From: Lingula anatina | Lineage: Eukaryota; Brachiopoda; Lingulata; Lingulida; Lingulidae | Assembly (NCBI RefSeq): GCF_001039355.2 | Contig: NW_019775225.1 | Coordinates: 107,477-171,476, forward strand | DNA length: 64,000 nt | Reading direction: 5' to 3' | Shown here: positions 1 through 11,377 of the stretch, piece after piece | Position numbering within the stretch: position 1 is the stretch's first letter | Layout: each line of letters opens with the position of its first letter | The notes under the pieces: model-generated | Database searches by the model: none | What the model was told of the DNA's origin: nothing | The model's input: the letters and a program-made list of their open reading frames with translations, nothing else | Program-made: the position numbers and the translations under genes

Positions 1-211
1 AACCCCCTGGCTACGGGCCTGTTCATTATTCTGTTCCCAATTAAAACAGTGAAATATTACAGACGACTTAGTGTTTTTGAACATTTATTTAATCTGGTTA
101 GTAAAACTAAAACCAATATACATGTATATTGCTCTGGTTACAGCTGTTTTGAGACTAGTGATCTCGAATGCAACATTACAGTCTCTTTCAAGATCAAATG
201 GTAGACAGGAA

Positions 212-1297
212 TTACAATATTTTCCCATACAAATCCTCACCCTCAGAACTATTGCCGATTGTCCACGACATCTCCTTTATTATCATTTCACTTTTGCTTA
301 TAGCGCCATCGCTGTTGGTATCTGCCTCAAAGAAAAGAGCCGGAGAAAATGGGGCGCGAAATATCTTCAAAAAATGGACATACTCTGTTTTGTTCAGATA
401 GTCATTCCCATCTGCATCCACCAGCTCGAATAACGTAAGCGGCCAATTGACTTCCATGACCAAGTGTTGCATATCAACCATTTTCTCTCTGGTTTTAGCT
501 TCGGTTGAAATAAAGTCATCTGGTAAAATTTCATTTAAATTTGTGTCATTCATAAAGGTTTTGAACCATTTGTTCCAAGTTTCCTGCAATAAAACATTGG
601 CTTTGTTTCGTTTCTCGGTGGAATTCGTTATCGCTTCTAATCTCGCTGATGTCATATTCACGAATTCATATTCACTCATTTTTCCATCTCCATCCACGTC
701 CATACGCTCAAAGAATGCTCTCCATCTGGTAGCCCAATTATCTCGTCCGATGGTAATATTTCTCTGTACCTGGGGAAATAAAAATGGTGTCTGATACATA
801 CAAGTTTCATTTAGTGCAAATTGTCTATTGTTTTTAACTGTCAGTCCCTTCACCGTTATCTTAAATATATATACTACAGTACACTATGACCAATAAAGTA
901 GAATAAGATGCTGCTTTCGAGTTGGGACTAAACAGCCTCCAATCAATCAGTTGGGATGGTAATAGTTATATTGTTTGAGTAATTTATTCATATATCATAT
1001 AAATGTACATGTTTTTGACAAATATGGCGTTTTCTGTAAATATGACAGGGTAAATGACAAAGATGGAAGAAGACATTATGCAGTATACCAGGATAATAAA
1101 ACACATTCGTAATTTTGCCCATGCTAAATCCAAGTATTTGAAATGAATATGATAAGTAAACAAATGTAAATGCCGCTTATACTACAGGATGTTTAGAAAA
1201 CACTTTGTACCTGTTCAGCCCTTATATTAAGCGTGACACCGTTGTCACTCATCACCGTGGCAGCAACATAAATTGTTAATAGACTGAAGAACGTCAT
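212..1297 (-). CDS. SCP-A: secreted SCP-like EF-hand protein, two coding exons
   Basis: Coding exons are complement(1211..1297) and complement(212..769), joined in phase 0 to give about 214 aa. The first exon gives a hydrophobic signal peptide (MTFFSLLTIYVAATVMSD) and ends at a GTACAAAG donor. The second starts after a CCCCAG acceptor. The body has EF loop 1 DVDGDGKMSEYE, a degenerate loop 2 around the DDF motif, loop 3 DADGNDYLNKTE and loop 4 DTNSDGAISKSE, ending LYGKIL. Active loops 1, 3 and 4 with a dead loop 2 and a C-terminal (L/F)(Y/F)G are typical of the sarcoplasmic calcium-binding protein family, here with a secretion signal (inference: extracellular or secretory-pathway calcium buffer). 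The sequon NMT follows loop 1. A TTTCAG acceptor at 1343-1345 starts the 5' UTR part of exon 2. Upstream leader and promoter lie near 2 kb. Function beyond calcium binding is unknown. Confidence 0.85.
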
Positions 1298-1968
1298 GGT
1301 TTAAACAGTCCTCTTACAGCAGTTTGGCCTATATCCCAAGATCTGAAATATAATTTAGCATGGCAGTGAAAAGATAGACAAAACGTCTGAAAACTAAATG
1401 AAGACAAAAAGTATTATCTTGAAAAGTGAATAATAAATGCATATTAAATTTATCATCCCAGGTAGATTGAAGCAACAAGACATCCAGAAGATAAAAAAGG
1501 AGGATGGGACAAAATAGAGGACGCTAAGTGAAATAAAGAGATCCTAAAAAGACAAAAGCACGTACAGTCGTCAATTTTCTACATTTAACGCGGGTGTGAA
1601 CTCAACATCACTTCACCTGGAGAAGTTCTTACTGTAAAGTCAAAAAGTTGTGCCTTCCGGTGAAATATAATAGGTACAGTTCGTGAGTCAATCATAAATC
1701 TTATTTACATGTGAATTAACAAATTAACAAACCATGGGGAACCGACCGAGGAAGTTGCCAGAAAGGTGATTTGCTCTATTGTTAGCTTGCTAAATTCTCT
1801 GCCACCTGTCAGCTTTACAGAAATCGTTTGTAGTCAAGATACATGTATTGCTACTTCAATATACTCTGCACAGTTATACTAAGTACAAAATTGTAAGTAG
1901 ACCCCATGGGTAGTCTATTACATATATCAATATTATAGAACGAAGACGTAGGACATGTTTTGATTTAC

Positions 1969-2087
1969 CTTAATGTTTCTTTCCGACTCTGTTTTACAGC
2001 TCACGTATGTGTGGAGTGTTGTAGAATATATGTTTGTGACGTCGAGGAAACGCTACCTTGGATGTTATTAGCATAACAAAATAAAAC
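1969..2087 (-). promoter_or_regulatory. Leader exon and promoter-like block of SCP-A
   Basis: On the minus strand a block containing TTATGCTAATAACATCC (2051-2087) is followed by about 100 nt and a GTAAATC splice donor at 1968. The same layout lies upstream of other SCP copies (9.6, 13.4, 21.9, 23.7, 28.4 kb). I read it as core promoter plus non-coding first exon, spliced to the TTTCAG acceptor at 1343-1345. The transcription start cannot be placed from sequence. Confidence 0.5.
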
Positions 2088-3161
2088 AGGTATGAAAAAA
2101 GCCATTAACCTTTTGTTTGTTTTTATGATAATATATGATGGATTATCATGCAAAACACCACAGATAACTTTTACATGTGACACTGGTGTCAGACGGAGAC
2201 GCATGCAGGTGATATATAATATTATACTTAAAAATCAACAATAGGCTCACACAGGTCAATTGGGATGCGAACATCATACGACAATTTTATTATTAACTTG
2301 TGGAAATTTCCGTGAAATAGTGTAACATGCACAATATCGAAGACAACAGACTCTCTTAAGAGATAACCCCCTTTCATTTTAGGCCGAAAAGTTAAATGGT
2401 AGGCCTAGATTTCAGAACAATTGCAATAACTGCCGTTTGGGTGGTAACATGGAATTTATTATATTTCTTTGCGTTGTTTACGGCATATTTATAGTGGGTT
2501 TTTTAATATTATATGAAGAGCTTTAGTTTATTAAATATACTTATTTACCCTATGATACTAAAGCGCCCTTCATGTCTTCTTCGACGAGGTAGATGAGTGC
2601 AGGAATAAATTGTATTATTGCCAATTTGACTTGGGAGACAAATTTAACCATATCATGGGGTAATTATAATGATAAGAGACGATCAACCACTGTACAAGCA
2701 AGTTTGGCTTTTGCACAAATTTTGTTTTTGCTTTCACCATGTTTACCCGCATTGTACATTCACAGAAAAGATAATCATATCATGGTCACGTACATTATTT
2801 GTCGTCCAAAATGTATAGTCGTTTTGATGACAGCTATTTTGGGGTGAAAGTGTCCTTGGGCTCGTATCAAAAAGTCAGTGTCAAGGTCAAATAAAAACTG
2901 TGCATGAGTAATAAAGGTTGGTGCGATTTATAAGCAACAATAGAAAAAAACATAACAGACAAAATCAAAAGGAAGCTATAAAACTTCAAACAGCTGTGAT
3001 ATCGTGTCTATATTATCGTTTAAGTGTGTTTGTCTGTGTAATATGTGAATGTCCGAGCTGTAGATTCTTTGGAAAAAAAGGTCAGACTTCTCGCTCTGAC
3101 AATAACTGAATTTATTGAATAATGCAAAATAGCATTGTGTATTAGGAACATAGGTATAATA
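2088..3161. other. Intergenic stretch between SCP-A and SCP-B
   Basis: AT-rich sequence without a convincing gene, RNA or repeat. Short open frames here (such as 2593-2847 and 2918-3109) have no recognisable domain and no family splice pattern. Confidence 0.5.
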
Positions 3162-5543
3162 TTACAGTACTTTCCCGTAAAAATCGGCCCCGTCCGTACT
3201 TTTGCTGATCGTCCAGGACAACTCATTTATAACCATCTCACTTTTATCTATAGACCCGTCGCCGCTGCTGTCTGCCTCATAGAAGATATCCGGCGAAAAT
3301 GGTGCTCGGAAAATTTTAAGATAATTGGCATACTCTGTTTCGTTCGAGGAGTCATTCAAATCTCCATCCACCAGTTCGAATAACATAAGCGCCCATTTGA
3401 CTTCCATGACCAAGTGTTGAATATCAAGCATTTTCTCTCTGGTTTCAGCCTCGGTTAAAATAAAGTCATCAGCTGAAATTCCAAAGGTGGCGTCCTTCAT
3501 GAAGCTTTTCCACCACCTCTCCCAATTTTCCTTCAAAAAAGCTTTCATTTTCTCCTCCTTCTCGGCGGACTTCGTTATTGCGCCTACTCTCTGTGCCGTC
3601 ATATTAACGTATTCGTTTTCATCCATCTTTCCATCCCCGTTCACATCCATATGCTCTCCTCTTGACTCCCCAGTTATCTCGCAAGGGGTCGTGATCTTCT
3701 GAATACTGGAAGCAAATTGACACTTATTCATCTTTGCTTGAAATGTGATTTTATAGAGTTTTTTTATTTCTTAATATTTTACTAGCATCTAAATTGTCAT
3801 TTGTGTTTTCTTCATTTTGATTATCATTTTTCTTATAATTTACCTTATCCTTTTTGTTATTACTTGCGTTTGAGAGCTAAAAACAATCTGATATATATAT
3901 ATAAGTATGCGGACCCTTGTAAATAGCATTCCCGGTGCGCGGGATCACGTGATATTTGCTGGTAACCGTATCGTGGATGCCCGCCATTATGACAGGTCCA
4001 GTAACCTCAGATCAGGCGCTAATGATTGTAACCGCAACGCTGGCTGGACTACTGTTCATTCAGGTCGGCGTGGAGGTATTCATAGCGGATATCTAACTGG
4101 AAGACAGCAAAGAGTATGCTTAAATGGTGAAATCTCATATACTAGTGATGTAACTTCTGGAGTCCCACAAGGATCAATCTTGGGGCCACTGATGTTTTTA
4201 CTCTATGTCAATGACTTACCTGATGTTGTTGACCGGTTCACAACTATGTCTCTTTTTGCTGATGACTCAAAAATGCATAGATTAATTAGCTCTCTGGCTG
4301 ATTGTTTGGCCCTCCAGGAGGATCTTGAGAAGGTAGTAGAGTGGTGTAATAGGTGGGGAATGAAACTGAATGCTAAAAAATGTATGCTGTTAAGTGTCAC
4401 GAGGAAGGTCAATCCAACTGTATTTTATTATAACATTCTTGGACATGCGCTGACAAAGGTACATGACGTAAGGGATTTAGGAGTTACCGTTAGTAGCGAG
4501 TTGACTTTTAATTCACATATAAATAACATTGTTAAGAATGCAAATCAGACATGGGCAACTATTAGGCGAGTGTTTGACAGAAATAGGAACCCAAGGTTAA
4601 TGCAGCTTCTTTTTGATTCGTTAGTACGTTCAAAGCTTGAGTTTAATTCGGTATCTTGGGATCACATTACAAAAGAAAATTTAATAAAACTAGAAAGGGT
4701 GCAGCGAACTGCCACAAGACATATACTGGGTAACCAGATGAATTATAAAGACAGACTGGTTGCTTTAAATTTGCTGCCTTTAGCTTATAGAAGAGAAATT
4801 TTAGACGTTACCTTTCTGCATAGTTGTTTTATTGGCAGGACTGACCTTGATCATACGAAATTTTTGTATTTTAGAGAAAGAAGGGGAGATCATTTTATCA
4901 TCCACAGTGCCAACTTCTGTAGAACCGAAACGTTTTGCCGGTCTTTTTTCAATCGCGTTGTTCCCATCTGGAACGCCCTTCCCATTTGCACACGTTCAGG
5001 GGTTGGCATATCAATGTTTAGACGATCCGTCAGAGAGCACTATAGTACTCTTCTGGTGGAGCGTTTTGACCCCGAGAACGTTCGCACTTGGGTGGGTCGT
5101 TGCAGATGTACACATTGTCGTTTTTAGATGTTCACATTGTCGTTTTTAGTACTTAAGTAGAGTTTTTATATATTTTATTATTTGTATATCATTGGGGGTG
5201 TCCATTCATGGGTCATTGACCCTTTAGGCAAACCCTTTTGGGTACAATCTTATTTTTGCATTATTTTAAAGTGATGTCGTACTCTTAGTTGTAAGTTGTT
5301 TTATTATGCTTTTTTAAAATTCTTGTATATAATCATGTACCCAATAAAGTCAAATCAAAAATATATCAGATTGTTTTTAGCTCTCTCTCTCTCTATATAT
5401 ATATATACATGTATATATCAGATTGTTTTTAGCTCTCAATCGCAATACCTCTCAATCAATACCTTTTTATCCCGAATGACACGTGAGAAACCACTCATCA
5501 ATAAGGCAGCAAATACGCTTGTCAATAGGCAGTTAATCACCAT
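3162..5543 (-). CDS. SCP-B: damaged or re-spliced SCP-like EF-hand gene with retroelement in its intron
   Basis: The signal exon is complement(5463..5543): 27 codons ending VIRDKK, donor GTATTG. The EF-hand exon ends at 3162 (YGKVL stop). Compared with SCP-A, an 11-nt deletion has removed the helix before EF loop 1 and shifted the frame from the expected acceptor (exon start 3705). A second AG seven bases further in (TATTCAG, exon start 3698) is in phase with exon 1 and restores the frame, predicting 27 + 178 = 205 aa. Loops: DVNGDGKMDENE, DGDLNDSSNETE and DSSGDGSIDKSE. The conserved Trp-containing helix (DIWAxKW in paralogs) is lost. The intron (about 1.76 kb) contains a CR1/Jockey-like insertion. 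It may be a rescued gene or a pseudogene; transcript data would decide. Confidence 0.6.
3872..3898. repeat. Left arm of 26-bp inverted repeat flanking retroelement
   Basis: GAGAGCTAAAAACAATCTGA followed by TATATA is the reverse complement of sequences at 5361-5385 and 5412-5437. The repeat brackets the retroelement insert in inverted orientation, so it is not a target-site duplication. Confidence 0.8.
3907..5358 (+). mobile_element. 5'-truncated CR1/Jockey-type non-LTR retroelement, reverse transcriptase fragment
   Basis: An open frame at 3907-5127 (406 codons) encodes the C-terminal half of a reverse transcriptase. Visible are GVPQGSILGPLMFLLYVNDL, then FADD at residues 117-120 (the YxDD catalytic motif with F), the thumb region, and a C-terminal region with RRGDHF and FNRVVPIWNALP, typical of CR1/Jockey-like LINEs of invertebrates. 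The endonuclease and the N-terminal part of RT are missing. Roughly the first 55 codons (3907-4070) do not look like RT and are more GC-rich. The 3' end carries CCAATAAAGTCAAATCAAAA, like the second fragment at 16.57-17.31 kb. It lies in the SCP-B intron, antisense to that gene. The long open frame suggests it is young, but the 5' truncation makes it non-autonomous. Confidence 0.85.
5361..5437. repeat. Right arms of the 26-bp repeat (two direct copies) with CT/AT tract
   Basis: ATATATCAGATTGTTTTTAG plus CTCTC occurs at 5361-5385 and again at 5412-5437, separated by a CT then AT tract. Both are inverted relative to the copy at 3872-3898. Confidence 0.8.
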
Positions 5544-6047
5544 GGCTGATTGAGTTGGACAGGACAATATTAAAAAAGCAGAAACCCCTGCAAAAAGGTA
5601 AAAGTATATGGTTTTAAAACTGAGTCCAACGAACATGTTGAACAATGAGAACTTTGTGCTAAGTCATTAAATAAATGCTAAATACGACATTGCACAATCA
5701 AACTGATTGACCTCTCAAAAAAGAACGGCACAATATATAACCCAAGCCAAAAGCAACTTTTTAAAATCGATTAAAATGGTTTCGTCTTAAACTGAAGAAG
5801 ATGTTATAACTAATTTTTCCATTTTCAGTCCGCGTGTGTATTCGATTACATGTACTTGTCTTGTTAAAATATATTGAACAGGCTTCATTACTGCCTGGCA
5901 TGGGTGACCGACAGACATTGCTATTGTTTTTTCTTCTAATATTTTTTTTTTAAGTTTAAACAAATGATATATCGTTAATTTACTCTTCTTAGATAGAGTG
6001 TGATCATCAATGATCAACAGAACCTAACAATTTAGCAAATATTTTAC

Positions 6048-6185
6048 CTTTTAAAGTTCCTAACGTGATTGTGTATTCTTCCAATGTGGACGTCGCTGAA
6101 CAATGAAGGGATACATCAAAGATTACGCGCTGCAACTGATGTAAGGGAAGTTTTCCAATTACATACGGGTCATTTGACTGATCAA
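6048..6185 (-). promoter_or_regulatory. Possible leader exon and promoter block of SCP-B (diverged)
   Basis: The minus strand has AATGACCCGTATGT (around 6162-6175), resembling the array's promoter core, and about 120 nt later a GTAAAAT donor (exon end 6048). TTGGAAGAATACAC also resembles the leader of SCP-F. Divergence is high, so this is tentative. Confidence 0.35.
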
Positions 6186-6662
6186 AGCGACGGGTGAAGA
6201 TGTATAATTGCCAGGTGTTTGTTTTATTGACACGACTCGATTCACTTTCCAACCACCATTACCTTTTTACACTTGGTTTTGTTGTCAGACTGTTTAATTT
6301 GATATAAATCGTTGCGTCGATAGGCTAGACTTTTGGCTCTTATAGCCAACTTATACGATTTTAGGTTCTATAGACATTGTTGTTAAATAACTACAACACT
6401 GTGTTTCTTCTTGCCTGCCTCCCTGACTTCACGCCTGCATGATTGTCACATAGTGAACAAACTAATGTTATTATTATTTGAGCAATAACAAAATTGTTTT
6501 ATTAATATTTAAAATATAACGTGTGCCATCGCGGTAATAGGTACTAATCATGATAGTGGTCATGATAGTGGGACAATCATCTAATTCATAATCATTATTT
6601 TCAAATGTAAATGTTTGTTTCCACAGCCTCCTTACTTACCTATACATAATGTAAACAAGGTA

Positions 6663-6741
<79 letters not shown>

Positions 6742-8075
6742 GGCGTTTCCCTCATAAGAGGGTCATTAGCGAAAAGGTCATGAGCCGGTTTATATTTCCT
6801 TCTTGGCGGTTATAAGAAATAAGTCTGATCCACTTTCAAAACATTAAATGTTTCATAGTACGATATAAAACGCAATTTGAATAAGAACTTAGATTGTTGA
6901 GGTCATTTTTTTCTAGCACGGATGCTCCAGACATATATTAGTTAGAAAAAGAAAAGCAAATGATCAGTACACATTTAACCGACAGTAGTTTCATACCTAA
7001 AGTCTACCCACATTGTAAGACAGGCTAAACATGCCGTAAACAAAAAGTGTGCTTTCAACCAGCAGTGCCACATACAAAGCCAAACACACACCTTTATTGT
7101 ATGATAAAGTTAAACAGGTGTCTTGAACAATAAAGCATCAATTATTAATCATTCTGCAATGACAAAAATGGGTAAAATAACGATTTAAAATAATAAACGG
7201 ATGTCATCCGTTCATATAAGTATTAACACGACATTTCCGTCTACGGACTATATTTTAAGCGATATATGTGATTGATTTACGCAATATAAAACAATTTATA
7301 GTTTATATGTATAAAATATGTTATTGGCAGCACATGGGTACCATCATGCCACCAAATATAAACATTTAATGTTTAAGGCAATTACAGTCCTTAACAAATC
7401 ATACGTTTTCTGATCTTCCTTCATATGTCGCATTAAAATAGGTACCAACAAATTGTGCCAACAAAATAGGTAACAACCCTTGGCACCTATATGTCCTTTT
7501 TTCAAATATTGAATGTTTCCATCTCGTGCAATTGTCTAGTGCTTTAAAGTGAAAAAAATCTGAATATACGGGTAGTGGGATTTGAACCAACTCGCATTAC
7601 ATAGCATTGTGAGGCAAAGCAAAACAGATTTTGTGAACAATGTTTTTTCAATATAACATTTGCATGGCGGTTGAATGCAAAAAAAAAAAATAAATAATAA
7701 ATAAATAAATAAATAAATAGATAAAAATAAAATAAAATAATAAAATAAAATAATAATTCTATAAAACATATTCACTGTTTTCCCTTTTTGTATGGGAAAC
7801 AGATGTCGTGTACAGAATTGGATCTACAGTATAGCCAACGGTAAAATATACGATGACTGTTATACGACATGCAATGTCCACATTGTGTTTGAGACCAAAA
7901 CAGATGTCGCGAACAATGGCATTTCTATCCAACATTTACATGGAGGATGAATGTAAAAAATAACACATATTTCACTTTTCCCTTTTTTTATTAATCATAC
8001 AGCATTAGCTATTAGCTCTAGACATCATGTTTATAGACGTATTACGTTAACCAAGAGCATAAAGTGAACGAGATA
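6186..8075. other. Intergenic stretch with simple repeats between SCP-B and SCP-C
   Basis: Holds an (AT)n microsatellite at 6664-6737 and an A-rich (AAAT)n tract at 7679-7755. A short internal duplication is seen: the segment around 7620-7690 resembles 7895-7960 (both read ...GAACAATG...ACATTTGCATGG-like, then poly-A). No gene or RNA is supported. Confidence 0.6.
6664..6737. repeat. (AT)n microsatellite
   Basis: About 37 uninterrupted TA dinucleotides. Confidence 0.98.
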
Positions 8076-8943
8076 TTACAATATTTTCCCGAATAAATCT
8101 GCCCCCTCCATACTGTTGGCAGTCACCCAGGCCAAACCCTTGATGACCATTTCACTTTTGCTTATAGCACCGTCGCTGTTGGCATCTATTTCAGAAAAGA
8201 TGTCCGGAGAAAAAGGAGCGTGGAATATGTTCAGATAATCGCCATACTCATCAGCTTCAAGAGAGTCGTTTTCGTTTGCATCCACCAGCTTGAAGAACGT
8301 GAGAAACCATTTGCTTTGTATCTTCAGGTTATCAACATCAACCAATTTCACTTTGGTTCTTGCTTCGGTTGCAATAAAGTCATCTGCTGAAATGCTTTTT
8401 AAGTTGTCGTCATTCATGAGGCTTTTCCACCACGTTTCCCAATTTTCCAGCAAGAACGCTTTGATTTTATTTTCTTTCTCGGTTGACTTCGTTATTGCTC
8501 CTACCCTCGCTGCCGTCATATTGACGAATTCGTTTTTATCCATCTTTCCATCACCGTTTACATCCATACGCTCAATGTGTTCTCTCCATTTGGCTGCCCA
8601 CAAATCTTCTGACACCTGGAGGAGCATAACTTTACTTGAATTCACTCCACTTTGACTTTACACATTTTCTACAATTTGACATTTATGTTCTTTATTATCA
8701 TCAATGTATTTTCTCCAATTGCAATCATTTTTTGTCACTTTTAACATATGTCTAAATATTGTGGTTGTTCTCTAAAAGATGGAAGTAAACAAAAACAAAC
8801 TGTGTTATGGTTTAGTTAAAACTACTTTTTCGATTGTAGACACGAAGCATGTTTACCTTTTTATCTCGTAAAACCGACGTGGAACCACTCTCATTCATCA
8901 ACATGCCAACAAAACCCATTGCTAATAGACTAAGGGCCATCAT
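8076..8943 (-). CDS. SCP-C: secreted SCP-like EF-hand protein
   Basis: Coding exons complement(8857..8943) and complement(8076..8615), phase 0, about 208 aa. The first exon starts at tandem ATG ATG and encodes MMALSLLAMGFVGMLM then a segment ending VLRDKK, donor GTAAAC. The second begins GTG TCA after CCAG. EF loop 1 is DVNGDGKMDKNE, loop 3 DANENDSLEADE, loop 4 DANSDGAISKSE, all with Asp at position 1 and Glu at 12. Loop 2 (NDDNLKSISADD) lacks the pattern. The protein ends LFGKIL, the standard SCP-like C-terminus. The NMT sequon follows loop 1. Intron of 241 bp. A leader and promoter block lies at 9.51-9.64 kb. Likely a secreted calcium-binding protein; partner and tissue are unknown. Confidence 0.87.
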
Positions 8944-9508
8944 GGTGGGGTATTTGCCTTTTACAGCTCGTATGTCTGAAAGAGACATATACAGTAGCAT
9001 GGCTGTTAAATATATCGATCATATCAAATAATCAAATGCATAATGCCACGGTTGATAATGCCCCAAAGTGGCAATTCCATTTAATTGAGAAAGGCATAAC
9101 GTGCATTTGACTTCCTTTGGTCCCCACACCATATACTCACGACAGATGCATTATTATTATTATTGGTTTTTTTAACATTAAATATATCAAGATAATGTGA
9201 AACCCTGATACCGGAACATACTTAGCAACTTTCCGACATTGCTGTCTCAATTAACTGAAACCTTTCGCTAGTTAATTATCTGGATGGTCTGGTACCTGAT
9301 CTATTGTCTTTCGAATGGGAATAGCCCCAGTAATAGGGGTATACATACCGAAGTTCTCATTCTAATTCTACTCGATGACACAAAATGTTTACTTTTACTT
9401 AAAGCCGTTACTTAAGTGTACTAGCTAGCCAGTGTGTATGGAATCAAACAAACAAGCGAATAGCGCTCTCATAAATTTAAGGTGGAAAAATAAAACATTT
9501 CGATTTAC

Positions 9509-9640
9509 CTTGCGTTTCGAAACGATCCTGTGTATTCGTCAGACGTCGTTGGTCAGCACACGAATAAGTGAATGGTAGCCTACTACATGTTTTGACGGCG
9601 AGGCGCTACCATCGCTTGAGGGTCATTAGCATAATAAAGA
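9509..9640 (-). promoter_or_regulatory. Leader exon and promoter block of SCP-C
   Basis: Minus strand reads TTTATTATGCTAATGACCC at 9621-9639, then CGATGGTAGCG, about 100 nt of leader, and CAAG followed by a GTAAATC donor (exon end 9509). This is one of the clearest copies of the shared array promoter. The leader has no obvious long open frame and is read as 5' UTR. Confidence 0.6.
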
Positions 9641-10413
9641 CGGCTGATGTTGATCAGGTTCACTGTGTTGTCCAATAGCACGCCATGTAAACTTAACAAT
9701 GTGGTCCTGCGTGTGTACTTTTTTCATCTAAACTTAGTTTGAATTATGCACAGACTTGACGTTTAACATGGAATATATTTTCTGAACCATTTTTCATCAT
9801 TTTTTCCCTATTTCGCTGACTGATAAATGAAAAAAGGGATGAAAATCGTGCTTGATTAATTATTAATATTATAAAGGCAGTAATTAAGTGTCAATCTGTT
9901 TTTCTGTCTGTTTGACTATCCCCTGCATGTGTCCGTCTTTATGTTCGTGTGTTCTGCTGTAATGTTAGTAAGTGACATGAGTGAATAAGGAGCGGGGGTG
10001 TTTTGTAGAGTAACTTTAGTTGATTGACGTGCTCTTGTGATATTTATACAACTGCACATAATTAATGGGGAGAAGGCCGCTAGGGATTGCATGAGGTAAA
10101 AACAGAAATGAAGAGAGCGGCGCGGGTAACACTGGACAGTAGTTAAATGAATAATAAGGAAGATAAGACCTGAGTTGTATTTGCTACCTCGCGTGACATC
10201 AGCAGTAAGATAAAGACAACGACCTCGTCACACTGCGAATAAGCAGTTTACTAAAGCAGCATTTTTGCTAACGGTCAAAAATTGATAAAACATGGTATTT
10301 TGAAATATTTAAAAATCTATTTCGTTTTGGGAGTAAAGAGACCTCGAGTGTTTTTTTTTAATTTGATTTGTAAAACCAATACCAATATTATTACTTTATG
10401 AAGCCCGTTCCAA
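9641..10413. other. Intergenic stretch with block shared with the SCP-E unit
   Basis: About 9960-10170 resembles 19355-19550: both contain GGAGCG(A/G)GG(A/G)GTGTTTT, then GGCCGCT..GATTGCATGAGG and an AGAGCGGC motif. The block lies 3' of SCP-D here but inside the leader intron of SCP-E in the other unit. No gene recognised. Confidence 0.55.
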
Positions 10414-11377
10414 CTAAATGGTAGACGTGGAATTACTGTATTTCCCGTAAAAATCCGCCCCCTCTCCACTGTTGTCTATTACCCAGGCTAACTCCTTTAT
10501 TATCATTTCACTTTTGCTTATAGCGCCGTCGCTGTTGGTATCTGCTTCAGAGAAAAGAGCCGAGGAAAATGGGACGCGGAATATCTTCAGAAAATTTGCA
10601 TGCTCTGTTTTGTTCAGACAGTCATTCCCATCTGTGTCCACGAGCTCGAAAAAATTATGCGACCATTTGACTTCCATGATCAAGTGTTGCATATCAACCA
10701 TCTTTGCTCTGGTTTTAGCCTCGGTTGAAATAACGTCATCTGCTGAAAAACGTTTTAAGTTTGCTGCATTCATAAAACCGTTCCACCATTTGTTCCAAGT
10801 TTCCTTTAAGAACACTTTTATCTCCTCCTCCTTCTCTGCAGACTCCGTGATTGCTCTCACTCTTGCTGCCGTCATATTGACAAATTCGTATTCATCCATC
10901 TTTCCATCTCCGTTAACATCCATGTGGTTTATGAACGCTGCCCATTTCCTTGCCCACATATCAAGTGACGGATTTTCATCGTTAGAAAGCTAAAATGAAC
11001 AAAAGCAATATTATGTGTCAGAACTTTTTTGTCAGGGTAACTAATTTGGTAAAATTAACTACTGGGTTCACTTCTCAAGAAAAAAAAAATCAAAACAAAA
11101 TAAGATTTTTCGTTTGTGTACAAACACAAATTCCATACCTCCTTTAATTTGTTATCATTATAAATCCTATCAAATTTTAAGACGGCTTTCGTGACACTGA
11201 TATCACCATGTATCTCACAGCATTAACATCATTAACGTACAGGTATTCAGGTATTTTCATGTCACAGTAAAAATAACATGTAATGATCTATACCTTTTCA
11301 ACCCTTATAGCTAGAGTTGAAACTCTATCACTCATCAACAAGGCAGAGAAGGAAATTGTCAATAGAATGAATAGCAT
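10414..11377 (-). CDS. SCP-D: secreted SCP-like EF-hand protein with frameshifted C-terminus
   Basis: Coding exons complement(11294..11377), 28 codons, donor GTAT, and complement(10414..10989), joined in phase 0, about 219 aa. The second exon begins LSNDENPSLDMWARKW after a TTTTAG acceptor. Loops: DVNGDGKMDEYE, DTDGNDCLNKTE, DTNSDGAISKSE. Near the end one A is missing relative to SCP-E (GGGAAATACAG against GGGAAAATACAG), so the usual FYGKIQ end becomes FYGKYSNSTSTI. This adds six residues and a possible new sequon (NST). The NMT sequon after loop 1 is kept. Exon 1 and the 304-bp intron closely match SCP-E, its nearest paralog. It should still bind calcium; the altered tail may matter because the family's C-terminus is otherwise constant. 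Confidence 0.85.

Noticed and set aside
447-794. Plus-strand open frames opposite SCP EF-hand exons (also 8290-8655, 10472-10993, 18117-18443, 33531-34067 and others)
   Set aside because: They are antisense shadows of the conserved minus- or plus-strand EF-hand exons, without their own signals.
6664-6737. Long Tyr-Ile repeat peptides in AT tracts (also 26.3, 49.4, 62.4 kb)
   Set aside because: Translation of (TA)n microsatellites.
7540-7620. Minus-strand GGTTCAAATCC resembling a tRNA B box
   Set aside because: No A box at the right spacing and no acceptor or anticodon stem could be paired. At most a tRNA-derived SINE relic.
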